A program made the translations under genes and the position numbers. From Nocardiopsis gilva YIM 90087 (GTDB taxonomy: Bacteria; Actinomycetota; Actinomycetes; Streptosporangiales; Streptosporangiaceae), in the NCBI RefSeq assembly GCF_002263495.1, contig NZ_CP022753.1, positions 3,162,001 to 3,226,000 on the forward strand: DNA of 64,000 nt, written 5' to 3'. A model generated the notes under the pieces. That model made no database searches. It saw only the letters and a program-made list of their open reading frames with translations, and was not told where the DNA came from. Of this stretch, positions 53,170 through 60,973 are shown in pieces (positions within the stretch are counted from its first letter, which is position 1; every line of letters begins with the position of its first letter).

Positions 53170-53619
53170 ATGACGTTCTCGAACCAGACGAACGGGATCG
53201 CGACCGGCTACACGCCGACGGCGGAGGATTTGCAGAGCCTCGAATCCTGGTTCGCCCACTACGACGAGCGCGCCGAGAAGTCGGACGCCGAGGGCATGGA
53301 GAACATGGGGATGTTCCCGATGAACCTGGTCAGCGACGACTCCAAGGGCAACGGTGTCGCCGCTCAGTGGACCCGCGAGCAGTACCTGCAGATGCTCACC
53401 CACGAGGTCCCGGACGGATCCGCGGACCTGAAGACGGAATCCGTGCGGACGCCGGTGTTCCTGAGCGCCCAATTGGCGGTGGTGTTCACGGAGGCCACCC
53501 TGACCATGAACGGCGAGACGATGAAGATGCACTACGCCGATGTCCTGGTGAAGTCGAACGGCGAGTGGGCCTACCAGACCATGGTCCAGAGCGGCTGGGG
53601 CGACGCCATGAAGGGCTGA
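53170..53619 (+). CDS. NTF2-like / SnoaL-fold protein
   Basis: A 149-residue single-domain protein. The pattern LQSLESWFAHYDERAEKSDAEGM, AQWTREQYLQML, then a run of beta strands (TPVFLSAQLAVVFTEATLTMNG, KMHYADVLVKSNGEWAYQTMVQ) fits the cone-shaped NTF2/SnoaL (DUF4440-like) fold, used for small-molecule binding or isomerase-type catalysis. There is no signal peptide. ATG 53170 has GGTGGAG 3-6 nt upstream; the upstream frame overlaps the terminator and is not used. It is convergent with the BP74-like gene. Function unknown. Confidence 0.85.
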   Translation: MTFSNQTNGIATGYTPTAEDLQSLESWFAHYDERAEKSDAEGMENMGMFPMNLVSDDSKGNGVAAQWTREQYLQMLTHEVPDGSADLKTESVRTPVFLSAQLAVVFTEATLTMNGETMKMHYADVLVKSNGEWAYQTMVQSGWGDAMKG

Positions 53620-53648
53620 CCGCTCCTACTCATGACGTCGCCACGAAC

Positions 53649-53675
53649 GGTGCGGGAGGCTAGACCTCCCGCACC
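53649..53675. terminator. Hairpin overlapping the BP74-like stop codon
   Basis: GGTGCGGGAGG/CCTCCCGCACC, an 11-bp perfect stem with loop CTAGA; the loop contains the TAG stop of the minus-strand gene. It also terminates the convergent NTF2-like gene. Confidence 0.75.
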
Positions 53676-54100
53676 AGCTCCGACGACCACGGGCACCACC
53701 GGTTGCCCGGCAGGAACGCGCCGCCGACCTCGTCCAGGTGGTCCTCCACATATTGGATGCTGGCGTCACAGACCTCGGTGGCCTGATCGAAGAATTCGAC
53801 GGTCTTCGGGTCGAGGTGGTAACTCCACGGGGGGTTGTACGGGGCGGACCTCTTGATGATCACTCCCATGACGGACCGAGACTCGCCATTGGCCAGCATG
53901 TTGCGGGCTTCCTTGATCTTGGCGGCGTCGGTCAGCTTGAAAACAAACGTGTCGCCGTGGGAGTCCCTGAACTCGAAATATGCGGGCTTATGGGTTTCGG
54001 GCCGCGCGACTGAAGTGTCGGCTTGGGCAGAGGCGGCGCCGGTGAGGACGAGCACAGCGGCTGTGACCAGGACCCCGATCCTGGCAATGATGTGTTGCAT
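53660..54100 (-). CDS. Secreted BP74-like (calmodulin-binding-type) protein
   Basis: A 146-residue exported protein with a signal peptide (about residues 1-27, ending ASAQA). The mature domain matches the BP74 N-terminal-type proteins: [66 protein letters not shown]. Two cysteines (VCDAS and WCPW) may pair. The family is named after a Dictyostelium calmodulin-binding protein; in Streptomyces such proteins are usually annotated only by this similarity, and calcium or calmodulin binding is not expected in bacteria. It is separated from the DUF397 gene upstream by 80 bp with a terminator in between, so it is likely independently expressed. Confidence 0.85.
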   Translation of the reverse strand: MQHIIARIGVLVTAAVLVLTGAASAQADTSVARPETHKPAYFEFRDSHGDTFVFKLTDAAKIKEARNMLANGESRSVMGVIIKRSAPYNPPWSYHLDPKTVEFFDQATEVCDASIQYVEDHLDEVGGAFLPGNRWCPWSSELVREV

Positions 54101-54123
54101 GCGTTAGTGCGTCCTTTCATGAG

Positions 54124-54155
54124 TAGTGCTCCAGGGAATTTGCCCTGGAGCACTA
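54124..54155 (-). terminator. Terminator of the DUF397/XRE operon
   Basis: A 13-bp perfect stem TAGTGCTCCAGGG/CCCTGGAGCACTA with loop AATTTG starts 26 bp after the DUF397 stop. Confidence 0.8.
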
Positions 54156-54180
54156 TTGCATCTGCGGGGGACAAAAGGGA

Positions 54181-54465
54181 TTAGGCGAGGTCACCGCGCT
54201 TGAGGCCGTCGACGAAGGATCTCCACTCGGTCGCGCCGAACGCGAGTGCCCCGAGGTGTCGGTGCTGCGTGTCACGGACGAATGTCGTCCCGGGGGTTTC
54301 AGCGATCTCCACGCAGTTGGGATCGTTTGGGCCGCTGTAGGAGGACTTATGCCAGGCAACCTCGACGCAGTTGGGGTTGCTGGCGGCGCGGTGCGTGCTC
54401 TTGTGCCATGCAACCTCGACACAGTCTCCTGACGCCTGGGAATAGCTGCTCTTATACCAGTTCAC
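54181..54465 (-). CDS. DUF397 protein with three tandem motif copies
   Basis: A 94-residue protein. Three imperfect repeats of about 18 residues each carry the DUF397 core W-x-K-S-x-x-S-x(5)-C-V-E-V-A: YKSSYSQASGDCVEVAW, HKSTHRAASNPNCVEVAW and HKSSYSGPNDPNCVEIAE. Most DUF397 proteins have one or two. The remainder, TEWRSFVDGLKRGDL, is the usual C-terminal signature. Such proteins pair with the XRE/DUF5753 regulators upstream and in Streptomyces affect development (WhiJ/BldB-like pairs). Its start overlaps the XRE stop by 14 bp, so it is translationally coupled. A terminator follows. Confidence 0.95.
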   Translation of the reverse strand: MNWYKSSYSQASGDCVEVAWHKSTHRAASNPNCVEVAWHKSSYSGPNDPNCVEIAETPGTTFVRDTQHRHLGALAFGATEWRSFVDGLKRGDLA

Positions 54466-55264
54466 GTGCTGTCTCCTTCACCAGGTTGACGGTGTCTTCG
54501 GGGTTGAGAGCCCATGCCTGCACTGTTGAGAAGACACGACTGAGCCGTCGGACTACATCCATGTCGTCTACCAGTGCGCCTCCCGCAGAGTGCTCGCAGT
54601 AGGCAAGAGGGGGCTTGTCCGTGAATCCGAGGAGGCGGATCGCACCGGAGAGGCCTGCATGGTTCGGTACTCCTTGAGGTAGCACCTGGAAATGTATCGT
54701 GCCGGACTCAACCAGATTCAGGAGATGGGCCAGCTGCTCCTGCATGGCCTCGATGCCTCCGACGCGGCTCCGTATGACGTCTTCCGGGATGACGACCCAG
54801 AGATCGGGCTTGTTGTTGCTGGTCAGAACGTCAAGTCGGCGACACCTGGACTTGACAAGCTTTTCGATTTGATCAGAGGAGTCGGTCGGCCGTCCGTGGG
54901 AGAAGATCGCCCGTGCGTATCCAGGAGTCTGCAGTAACCCCGGCATGACAAAAGGGTGCCAGGTCCGTATTTCCGTCGCTCGTTCCTCTGAAGTGACGAC
55001 CTGTCGGTACCAGTCGGGCTGTTCAGCTGAATTCAGGCTGTCAGTCCAGCGCCGGTGTAACGCTCCGTTCGTAGTGAAAACGGATTCCAGTGCGTCCACA
55101 TGATCCCGTTTTGGTGTGCGTGTCCCCCTCTCGATCGCCCCGATCATTGCGGGAGATAGAGCGACCTGCTTGGCGAGCTGAGCTTGCGAAAGCCCAGCTT
55201 GGATCCGTAACCGTCGTATCTCCCGTCCGAATCGCGCCCAAGTCGGGTTGATCTTTTCTGTCAT
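54452..55264 (-). CDS. XRE-family regulator with DUF5753 domain
   Basis: A 270-residue regulator. Residues 11-66 form the HTH_XRE domain (IRRLRIQAGLSQAQLAKQVALSPAMIGAIERGTRTP), and residues about 90-265 are the DUF5753 C-terminal domain (PDWYRQVVTSEERATEI, FVMPGLLQTPGYARAI, GVPNHAGLSGAIRLL). It is the WhiJ-like partner of the downstream DUF397 gene, overlapping it by 14 bp. Together they are a common actinomycete pair that influences differentiation and secondary metabolism. The divergent side holds two small genes (55395, 55490). Lower GC than neighbouring genes is typical of this family. Confidence 0.95.
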   Translation of the reverse strand: MTEKINPTWARFGREIRRLRIQAGLSQAQLAKQVALSPAMIGAIERGTRTPKRDHVDALESVFTTNGALHRRWTDSLNSAEQPDWYRQVVTSEERATEIRTWHPFVMPGLLQTPGYARAIFSHGRPTDSSDQIEKLVKSRCRRLDVLTSNNKPDLWVVIPEDVIRSRVGGIEAMQEQLAHLLNLVESGTIHFQVLPQGVPNHAGLSGAIRLLGFTDKPPLAYCEHSAGGALVDDMDVVRRLSRVFSTVQAWALNPEDTVNLVKETARELV

Positions 55265-55394
55265 TCATACAGCGTCGCACGGAGTGACTACACATCACCA
55301 CAGACTCAGACGATCGGATACAGAAGTGTGGCTTCAATGGCAGCTCTGAGGCTGTAGCGGAATTGTGGGGGTAGGCACGACGAAGGGAGAAGAG

Positions 55395-55496
55395 ATGAAA
55401 GTCAGGCGGCCGCTGCGGGTGCGGCCTTACATCCCCCACATGATTACCATTGCGGGGCGGGTGATCGCCTTGCGGATCACAAGTAGGCGATGGTAG
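55395..55496 (+). CDS. Predicted 33-residue basic peptide, coupled to the next gene
   Basis: ATG 55395 to TAG 55496 encodes a 33-residue, Arg-rich protein (MKVRRPLRVRPYIPHMITIA...). GGGAG and AGAAGAG precede the start by 2-9 nt. Its stop overlaps the ATG at 55490 by 7 bp, a classical coupling arrangement. No family is known to me. The evidence is the ribosome site, the coupling and the position; it could also be a leader peptide for the next gene. Confidence 0.45.
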   Translation: MKVRRPLRVRPYIPHMITIAGRVIALRITSRRW

Positions 55497-55786
55497 CGAT
55501 GATCGTCCCTCAGCCCACGTGGGTAACCCGTTCGGGCATCACGACAGTGACGCGCGGGCGAATCCAGATCATCTACGACCGGTACGCCGCTGAATGCCGC
55601 TGCTGGTCAGTCTTCTTCGACGACCGACCGGTCGCTGAGCGCGTGAGCATGGATGACGCCCACTGGTCCCTGCTCATGAACGGCGTGCCCACCATGATCG
55701 AGGCCGTTGACCTGCTCAACGCTGCCAAGGGCGACCAGAACGCGCGCCGACGCCTGAAGCGTCAGTACGACAACGGGCAGCGCTAA
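55490..55786 (+). CDS. Hypothetical protein
   Basis: A 98-residue protein of unknown function, with features of a small folded domain: IQIIYDRYAAECRCWSVFFDD, RVSMDDAHWSLLMNG, and a basic C terminus (NARRRLKRQYDNGQR). No signal peptide or membrane segment. It starts 7 bp inside the preceding 33-residue ORF and is divergent from the XRE/DUF397 operon. A hairpin at 55806-55831 follows. It is probably real, since it has a start, a coupled upstream frame and a following terminator. Confidence 0.7.
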   Translation: MVAMIVPQPTWVTRSGITTVTRGRIQIIYDRYAAECRCWSVFFDDRPVAERVSMDDAHWSLLMNGVPTMIEAVDLLNAAKGDQNARRRLKRQYDNGQR

Positions 55787-55805
55787 CTGTCCATCGTCCC
55801 TCTTT

Positions 55806-55831
55806 CCTCTCCGACGCGCAGGTCGGAGAGG
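55806..55831 (+). terminator. Hairpin after the hypothetical gene
   Basis: A 10-bp perfect stem CCTCTCCGAC/GTCGGAGAGG with 6-nt loop GCGCAG begins 20 bp after the stop at 55786. Confidence 0.65.
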
Positions 55832-55874
55832 GGCCCACCGGGAGGACCACTGAGGGGTTGGTCCGTGCCCGGAA

Positions 55875-55915
55875 CCGGGTGCCCCCGAGCGAGGGAAAGC
55901 AAAGGGGGCACCCGG
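55875..55915 (-). terminator. Long hairpin after the small XRE gene
   Basis: A perfect 12-bp stem CCGGGTGCCCCC/GGGGGCACCCGG with a 17-nt loop rich in A and G, about 80 bp past the minus-strand XRE stop. It might also serve the plus-strand gene, being followed on that side by CTTTAT. Confidence 0.6.
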
Positions 55916-55992
55916 CTTTATCCCAACTGGGCAGCCCCCTCCACAACGGCTTCCCGAGACTGCCGTGTGGTCAACAGCCCAAACCCGAGCCG

Positions 55993-56244
55993 TCAACCGA
56001 CGGCACGCGCGTACCGCTGGATGGTGCTGATTCGGGGATTACCTCCGATTCGCTCCAGATCGGACACCACAGATTGTGTCGTCCCCATCCGGTCGGCGAC
56101 ATCGCTCTGGCTGAGTCCTCCCTGCTCGCGGAGGCTGATGAGCGCATCCATGAGGTCGGCGTGCTCGCGGGCGTCTTCTTCTGCCTGCTGCTGTCGCGGA
56201 TCCTCTGGGTTTACGCCGAGGTATTCGTACAGACCTGTTCCCAT
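55993..56244 (-). CDS. Small XRE-family HTH protein
   Basis: An 83-residue protein with a C-terminal HTH_XRE domain (about residues 35-80: LISLREQGGLSQSDVADRMGTTQSVVSDLERIGGNPRI). The N terminus is acidic. Size and fold resemble HigA-like antitoxins, but no toxin gene is adjacent: the upstream gene is a saccharopine-dehydrogenase-like reductase and the downstream gene is an unrelated hypothetical. ATG 56244 has AAGGAG 7 nt upstream. It may be an orphan regulator. Confidence 0.88.
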   Translation of the reverse strand: MGTGLYEYLGVNPEDPRQQQAEEDAREHADLMDALISLREQGGLSQSDVADRMGTTQSVVSDLERIGGNPRISTIQRYARAVG

Positions 56245-56342
56245 GATGCTGCTCCTTGTCGGCCTAACGCCCGACTCACCGTACGGCCCGCTACCGCGAT
56301 GCGGGCGCGGATCAGCAGGATCGCGCGTCGTAGACTCCTGGG

Positions 56343-57533
56343 ATGGACCGCCCATATGACATCGTGCTCTACGGCGCCACAGGATTCAGTGGTGGCCTTA
56401 CCGCCGACCAGCTCGCCGCCAACGCTCCGGACGACACGCGCTGGGCCTTGGCCGGGCGCGACCGGGCGCGGCTGGAGGCCGTCCGCGAACGCCTCGCCGG
56501 GATCAACCCGGCCTGTGTGGAGCTCGATCTGCTAATCGCCGACTCAGCTGACCCCGACTCGATGCGGGCCGTCGCCGAGTCCGCGCGGGTCGTGGCCGCC
56601 GCTGCCGGTCCCTATGCCGCTGTTGGTGAGCCCATGGTCGCCGCGTGCGCGCGGGCCGGGACCGACTACATCGACCTCACCGGAGAATCGGTCTTCGTCG
56701 ACCAGATGTACGTCCGGTACCACGAGGAAGCGCTGCGCACCGGCGCCCGCCTGCTCCACGCCTGCGGTTTCGACTCCGTTCCCCATGACCTCGGGGCCTA
56801 CTTCACCGTCCAGCACCTGCCCGAGGACGTTCCGATCACCATCGAAGGCTTCGTCCGCATGTCGACGACGCCCTCCGGCGGGACCTGGCACAGCCTCATC
56901 GGGATGGTCGCCGACCAGGGTGCTGCCACGCGCGCTGCGAAGGAACGGGTCGCCACGGAGCGACGCCTGTCGCGCGCCGAAGAAGGCGCGACGGAACGAC
57001 GTGCCCGGGTCGAGCAGCGTCCGGTGCCGCGTACACGCCTGACCAAGGGGTGGGCGCTGCCGATGCCGACGCTGGACCCGCAGATCATCCGGCGATCGGC
57101 CGCTGTCCTCGACCGGTATGGGCCCGACTTCCGCTATGGCCAGTACATGGTGACCCGGCGCCTGGTCGGTGCGGCGGGGACGGCCGCCGGAGCGGGCGGA
57201 CTGGTCGTGGCGGCCAAGATCCTCCGGGTTCGGGACTACCTGCTCGGCAAGCGCCAGCAGGGCGAGGGCCCGTCGGAGGAAGAGCGCGCCGAGGGGAACT
57301 TCGTGTTGCGCTTCCTTGGGGAAGGCGGCGGCCGCCGCGTGGTCACGGAGGTCGCGGGCGGTGACCCGTATGACGTCACGGCCGTCATCCTCTCCCAGGC
57401 CGCGCTGTGCATGGCCCACGACGATCTCCCGGAGACCTCGGGCCAGGTCACCCCGGCCGTCGCTATGGGCGACGCGCTGACCCCCCGTCTGCAACACCAG
57501 GGCATCACCTTCCGCCTCCTCAAGGAGGAGTGA
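56343..57533 (+). CDS. Saccharopine dehydrogenase-like / trans-acting enoyl reductase family protein
   Basis: A 396-residue NAD(P)-binding protein. The N-terminal Rossmann motif is YGATGFSGGL, followed by LAGRDRARLEAVRE, AGPYAAVGEPMVAACARAGTDYIDLTGE and HACGFDSVPHDLGAYF. These match the Rv2449c/Rv2953 family (saccharopine dehydrogenase NADP-binding domain). Rv2953 is the trans-acting enoyl reductase of phenolphthiocerol synthesis; most homologues have unknown roles. A hydrophobic stretch near residue 275 may be membrane-proximal. No polyketide synthase is in the window. Confidence 0.93.
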   Translation: MDRPYDIVLYGATGFSGGLTADQLAANAPDDTRWALAGRDRARLEAVRERLAGINPACVELDLLIADSADPDSMRAVAESARVVAAAAGPYAAVGEPMVAACARAGTDYIDLTGESVFVDQMYVRYHEEALRTGARLLHACGFDSVPHDLGAYFTVQHLPEDVPITIEGFVRMSTTPSGGTWHSLIGMVADQGAATRAAKERVATERRLSRAEEGATERRARVEQRPVPRTRLTKGWALPMPTLDPQIIRRSAAVLDRYGPDFRYGQYMVTRRLVGAAGTAAGAGGLVVAAKILRVRDYLLGKRQQGEGPSEEERAEGNFVLRFLGEGGGRRVVTEVAGGDPYDVTAVILSQAALCMAHDDLPETSGQVTPAVAMGDALTPRLQHQGITFRLLKEE

Positions 57534-57706
57534 TCCGCGCAGAAGGGCGACAGGGCGGTACCGGCCTCCAGTGATGAGCCGACACGGCCTTACCGTGGGG
57601 GGACCTGGCATCAGGCCGGACAGTCCTCAGCCGAGTGCTCGCCCGCGGTGGGAGACATAACGAGGAGCCCCCACCCCTTCGAACAGGGGCGACATAGAGT
57701 GGACTG

Positions 57707-60700
57707 ATGGCAGACCCCCTGGTCCCCTCCTCGCCATCCCACCCATCAGGGGACGCGCGCTGGCCCGGGGAGTTCCGTCCCTACCAGGGGGAGGCCCTGG
57801 ACGAGGTCGACGCGCGGTGGGCCGACGGGCATCGGCGGACCTGGGTGGTGCTGCCGCCGGGCGCGGGCAAGACGCTCGTCGGGCTTGAGGCCGCCCGACG
57901 GCTCGGGCGGCGGACGGTCGTCTTCGCGCCCAATACCGCTATCCAAGGGCAGTGGGTCTCCCACTGGCACGCCTTCGAGCGGCCTGACGGGTGCGACGCC
58001 GGGACCGGGCGGGACCTCGGGCACCAGGTCACGGTCCTCACCTACCAGTCGCTCGCCGTCTTCGACCCCGACACCGAGACCGACGAAGAAGGGCGCGAGA
58101 CCACCCCCGCCACCATGAAGGAGCGGCTGCACGCCAACGGTGCCGCGCTCGTCGATGCCCTGCACTCGGCCGGTCCCCTCACCGTCCTCCTGGATGAGTG
58201 CCACCACCTGCTGCAGGCCTGGGGGCGCCTCCTCGACGAAGTCCTCGCCGAACTCGACGACGCCTACGTCATCGGCCTGACCGGCACCCCCGCCGCCAGC
58301 CTCACCGCCTCCGAGCACGACCTCGTCGACCGGCTCTTCGGGCCGCCGATCACCGGCGCGTCCATCCCGGCGCTGGTCCGCAGCGGCTACCTGGCCCCCT
58401 TCGCCGAGCTCGCCTACGTCACCGAGCCCACGGCCGTCGAGCGCGATTACCTGGCCGAGCAGGGCTCCAGGTTCAGCGAGATGTGCACCGACCTGCTCGC
58501 CCCGGGCTTCGCCGACACCGACTTCCTCCCGTGGCTGCACGTCCGTTTCACCGAGCGCGCGACCGGCGACGGCGACAGCGGCGGCGGTGACGGCACGGTC
58601 GGTCGGCTCCCTTGGCCGCGGCTGGCCGCCCTGGAACCGGAGTTGACCGACGCGGTCCTGCGGCTGCACTACGTGGGCCTGTGCGAGCTACCCGACGGCG
58701 CCCGGCTGCTGGAGCGCCACCGCCACCCGCCGCACGCCGAGGACTGGACGGTGCTCATCGGGGACTACGCCCGGCGCTGCCTGGACGCGGGCTCGGAGCG
58801 CGACCGGGCGGCCTACGAGCGTATACGGGCCGCACTCCCGTCGGTCGGCTACCACCTCACCAAGCGCGGGATCCGTCGCGGGGCCTCGCCGGTAGACCGG
58901 GTACTCGCCCGCAGCGCCGCCAAGTCCTACGCCACGGTGGAGATCGTCGCAGCCGAGGCGGGCACGATCGGCTCTCGGATGCGTGCCTTGGTGCTGTGCG
59001 ACCACGAGCACGCGGCGGCACGCGCCCCGGCGCGCCTGCGCGGGGTACTCGCCGACGACGCGGGGTCGGCGTGGTTGCAACTGGAGCTGCTGGCCGCCGA
59101 CGACCGCACGGACGGGTTCGACCCGATGCTGGTCACGGGGCGCGCGGTGGCGGCCGGTCCGCACACCGCCGCCGCGTTCATCGCCTACGCGGAGGCTGAG
59201 CGGCCGGTCCTGGAGCTGAAGGCGCGCCTCGACGGGAAGCTGTGCCGCATCGAGGGCTCGTGGAACGCGCGCGACCGGGTCGAGCTGGTCACCCGGTTCT
59301 TCGAGGAGGGGCACTGCCAGGTGCTGGTGGGCACCCGCGCGCTGCTGGGGGAGGGGTGGGACGCCCGCGGGGTGAACACGGTCGTCGACGTGACGACGGC
59401 GACGACGCCCACGGCCGTCGTCCAGAGCCGCGGGCGCGCGCTGCGCCTGGACCCGTCCTGGCCGGACAAGACCGCGCACACGTGGACGGTCGTGTGCGTG
59501 ACCCACAACCACCCGCGGGGCGCGGCGGACTGGGACCGCTTCGTCCGCAAGCACGAGGGGTACCTGGGGGCCGACGCCGAGGGCGAGGTGATGAGCGGCG
59601 TCGCGCACGTCGACCCGGCGTTCTCGCCGTTCGAGCCGCCTGACTCGAACGAGCTGGACGCGGTCAACGCGCGGATGCTCGTGCGCGCGGGGCGACGCGA
59701 GGAGACCCGCCGCCGGTGGCGGGTCGGGTCGGCCTACTCCGACCTCCTGCTGCCGACCCTGCGGGTGCGCCCGGATCGGCCGACCACGCCGCCGGGCGGG
59801 GAAGCGCGCGGGGACGGCGCCGCCATCGGTGCAGCCGTGGGCGCGTCCATGGACGAGGGCGCGGTGTCGACTGCGGCGGCCGTGTGCCCGGACGGGGGAC
59901 CGGGACGCAGCGCGGCGCTCACAGTGGTCGGCACCGCAGCGGACGGCGGGCCGCCCGAGGCTGTCCCCGCCGCTGCGGGCGCCGTCGAACGGCCCGCCCT
60001 CCCGGACGCGGGCCGAACGCGGAAGGGCCATCTCCTGTCCTCCCCGCTGCCGTCCAGCCCCGTGGCCGGGACGTTGATGGCGATGGGCGCGCTGTCCTGG
60101 GCGGGCTCGGTCGCGGTAGCCGCGAGCGGGGTGCCAGGGATCGTCGTCCTGGCCGCCCTGGGCGTCCTCCTGGTCGCCGCGGGTGCGGCTGCGGAGGGTC
60201 GGCGTCGCCGGTCCGACCGGATCCGGGCGGCCGAATGGCTGCTCGCGATCGCCGCGCGGCCGGTCGATACCGCGCGCTACGCCTGCGCGGTCGCCGACGG
60301 CCTGCACACGGTCGGGCGCTCCTCGGCGGGGGCCGAGGGGGTGCGCGTGACCGTGGACGCCGACGGCGTGTACCGCTACACCCTCACTGGCGCCGGCCCC
60401 CAGGCGGCCGAGGACTTCGCCACCGCCTTGGACGAGGTGCTGGCCCCGCCGGTGGGCAGCCCGCGCTACATCCTGAGCCGCTACGTCATTGACGAGCCCG
60501 CCGACGACCGCGACGCCCGGGGCCGGGCGTGCGCCCTGGTCGGGGGAGAGCCCCACGCCAACCACGCGGTGTACCACGTCGTCCCGACCGTCTTCGCCCG
60601 CCGCCGGGCCGACGCCAAGGCGTTCGCCGAAGCCTGGAGCACGTGGGTCTCGGAGGGCGAACTCACCTACGCGCCCAGCGCCCGCGGTCAGGAGATCCTC

Positions 60701-60763
60701 GCGGCCCAATACGGCACCGACCCCACCGGCGTGACCACCGCCCGCCGCCTTTCCTGGACCTAA
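57707..60763 (+). CDS. SF2 (DEAD/DEAH) helicase with C-terminal membrane hairpin
   Basis: A 1018-residue protein. Motif I is PPGAGKTL (Lys55), motif II is LLDECHHLL (DECH, 163-166), motif III TGTP (192-195), and the second RecA domain has VLVGTRALLGEGWD and VVQSRGRALRLDPSW (motifs V-VI). Residues about 670-780 are a variable low-complexity linker. Two hydrophobic segments (roughly 785-828) form a hairpin, followed by a 190-residue C-terminal domain with HAVYHVVPTVFARRR. The fusion of a helicase to a membrane segment is unusual. No restriction or nuclease domain is recognisable. It could act at the membrane on nucleic acid, or in defence (inference). It lies 173 bp after the reductase gene. 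Confidence 0.93.
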   Translation: MADPLVPSSPSHPSGDARWPGEFRPYQGEALDEVDARWADGHRRTWVVLPPGAGKTLVGLEAARRLGRRTVVFAPNTAIQGQWVSHWHAFERPDGCDAGTGRDLGHQVTVLTYQSLAVFDPDTETDEEGRETTPATMKERLHANGAALVDALHSAGPLTVLLDECHHLLQAWGRLLDEVLAELDDAYVIGLTGTPAASLTASEHDLVDRLFGPPITGASIPALVRSGYLAPFAELAYVTEPTAVERDYLAEQGSRFSEMCTDLLAPGFADTDFLPWLHVRFTERATGDGDSGGGDGTVGRLPWPRLAALEPELTDAVLRLHYVGLCELPDGARLLERHRHPPHAEDWTVLIGDYARRCLDAGSERDRAAYERIRAALPSVGYHLTKRGIRRGASPVDRVLARSAAKSYATVEIVAAEAGTIGSRMRALVLCDHEHAAARAPARLRGVLADDAGSAWLQLELLAADDRTDGFDPMLVTGRAVAAGPHTAAAFIAYAEAERPVLELKARLDGKLCRIEGSWNARDRVELVTRFFEEGHCQVLVGTRALLGEGWDARGVNTVVDVTTATTPTAVVQSRGRALRLDPSWPDKTAHTWTVVCVTHNHPRGAADWDRFVRKHEGYLGADAEGEVMSGVAHVDPAFSPFEPPDSNELDAVNARMLVRAGRREETRRRWRVGSAYSDLLLPTLRVRPDRPTTPPGGEARGDGAAIGAAVGASMDEGAVSTAAAVCPDGGPGRSAALTVVGTAADGGPPEAVPAAAGAVERPALPDAGRTRKGHLLSSPLPSSPVAGTLMAMGALSWAGSVAVAASGVPGIVVLAALGVLLVAAGAAAEGRRRRSDRIRAAEWLLAIAARPVDTARYACAVADGLHTVGRSSAGAEGVRVTVDADGVYRYTLTGAGPQAAEDFATALDEVLAPPVGSPRYILSRYVIDEPADDRDARGRACALVGGEPHANHAVYHVVPTVFARRRADAKAFAEAWSTWVSEGELTYAPSARGQEILAAQYGTDPTGVTTARRLSWT

Positions 60764-60973
60764 GTGCCGTAGCAGGCAGCGTTCGCCCTGGAGGCCGTGA
60801 CACGCGTCGGTCGATGTCCGCAGTCGGCCCGCGTAATCGAGGGACATGGCGGCCCGGCCTTCGGCTCCGCCGCCGCGACGATGCGCTTCGCGTGTCGTGC
60901 TGTTGACCGCCGCGATCGACGGCTCCGGAAAACCCTTCGACAGCTTTGCGGAGTCCTGACACCGTGGCGCACT

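Noticed and set aside
55993-56244. Small XRE protein as an antitoxin
   Set aside because: No toxin-like gene is adjacent on either side.
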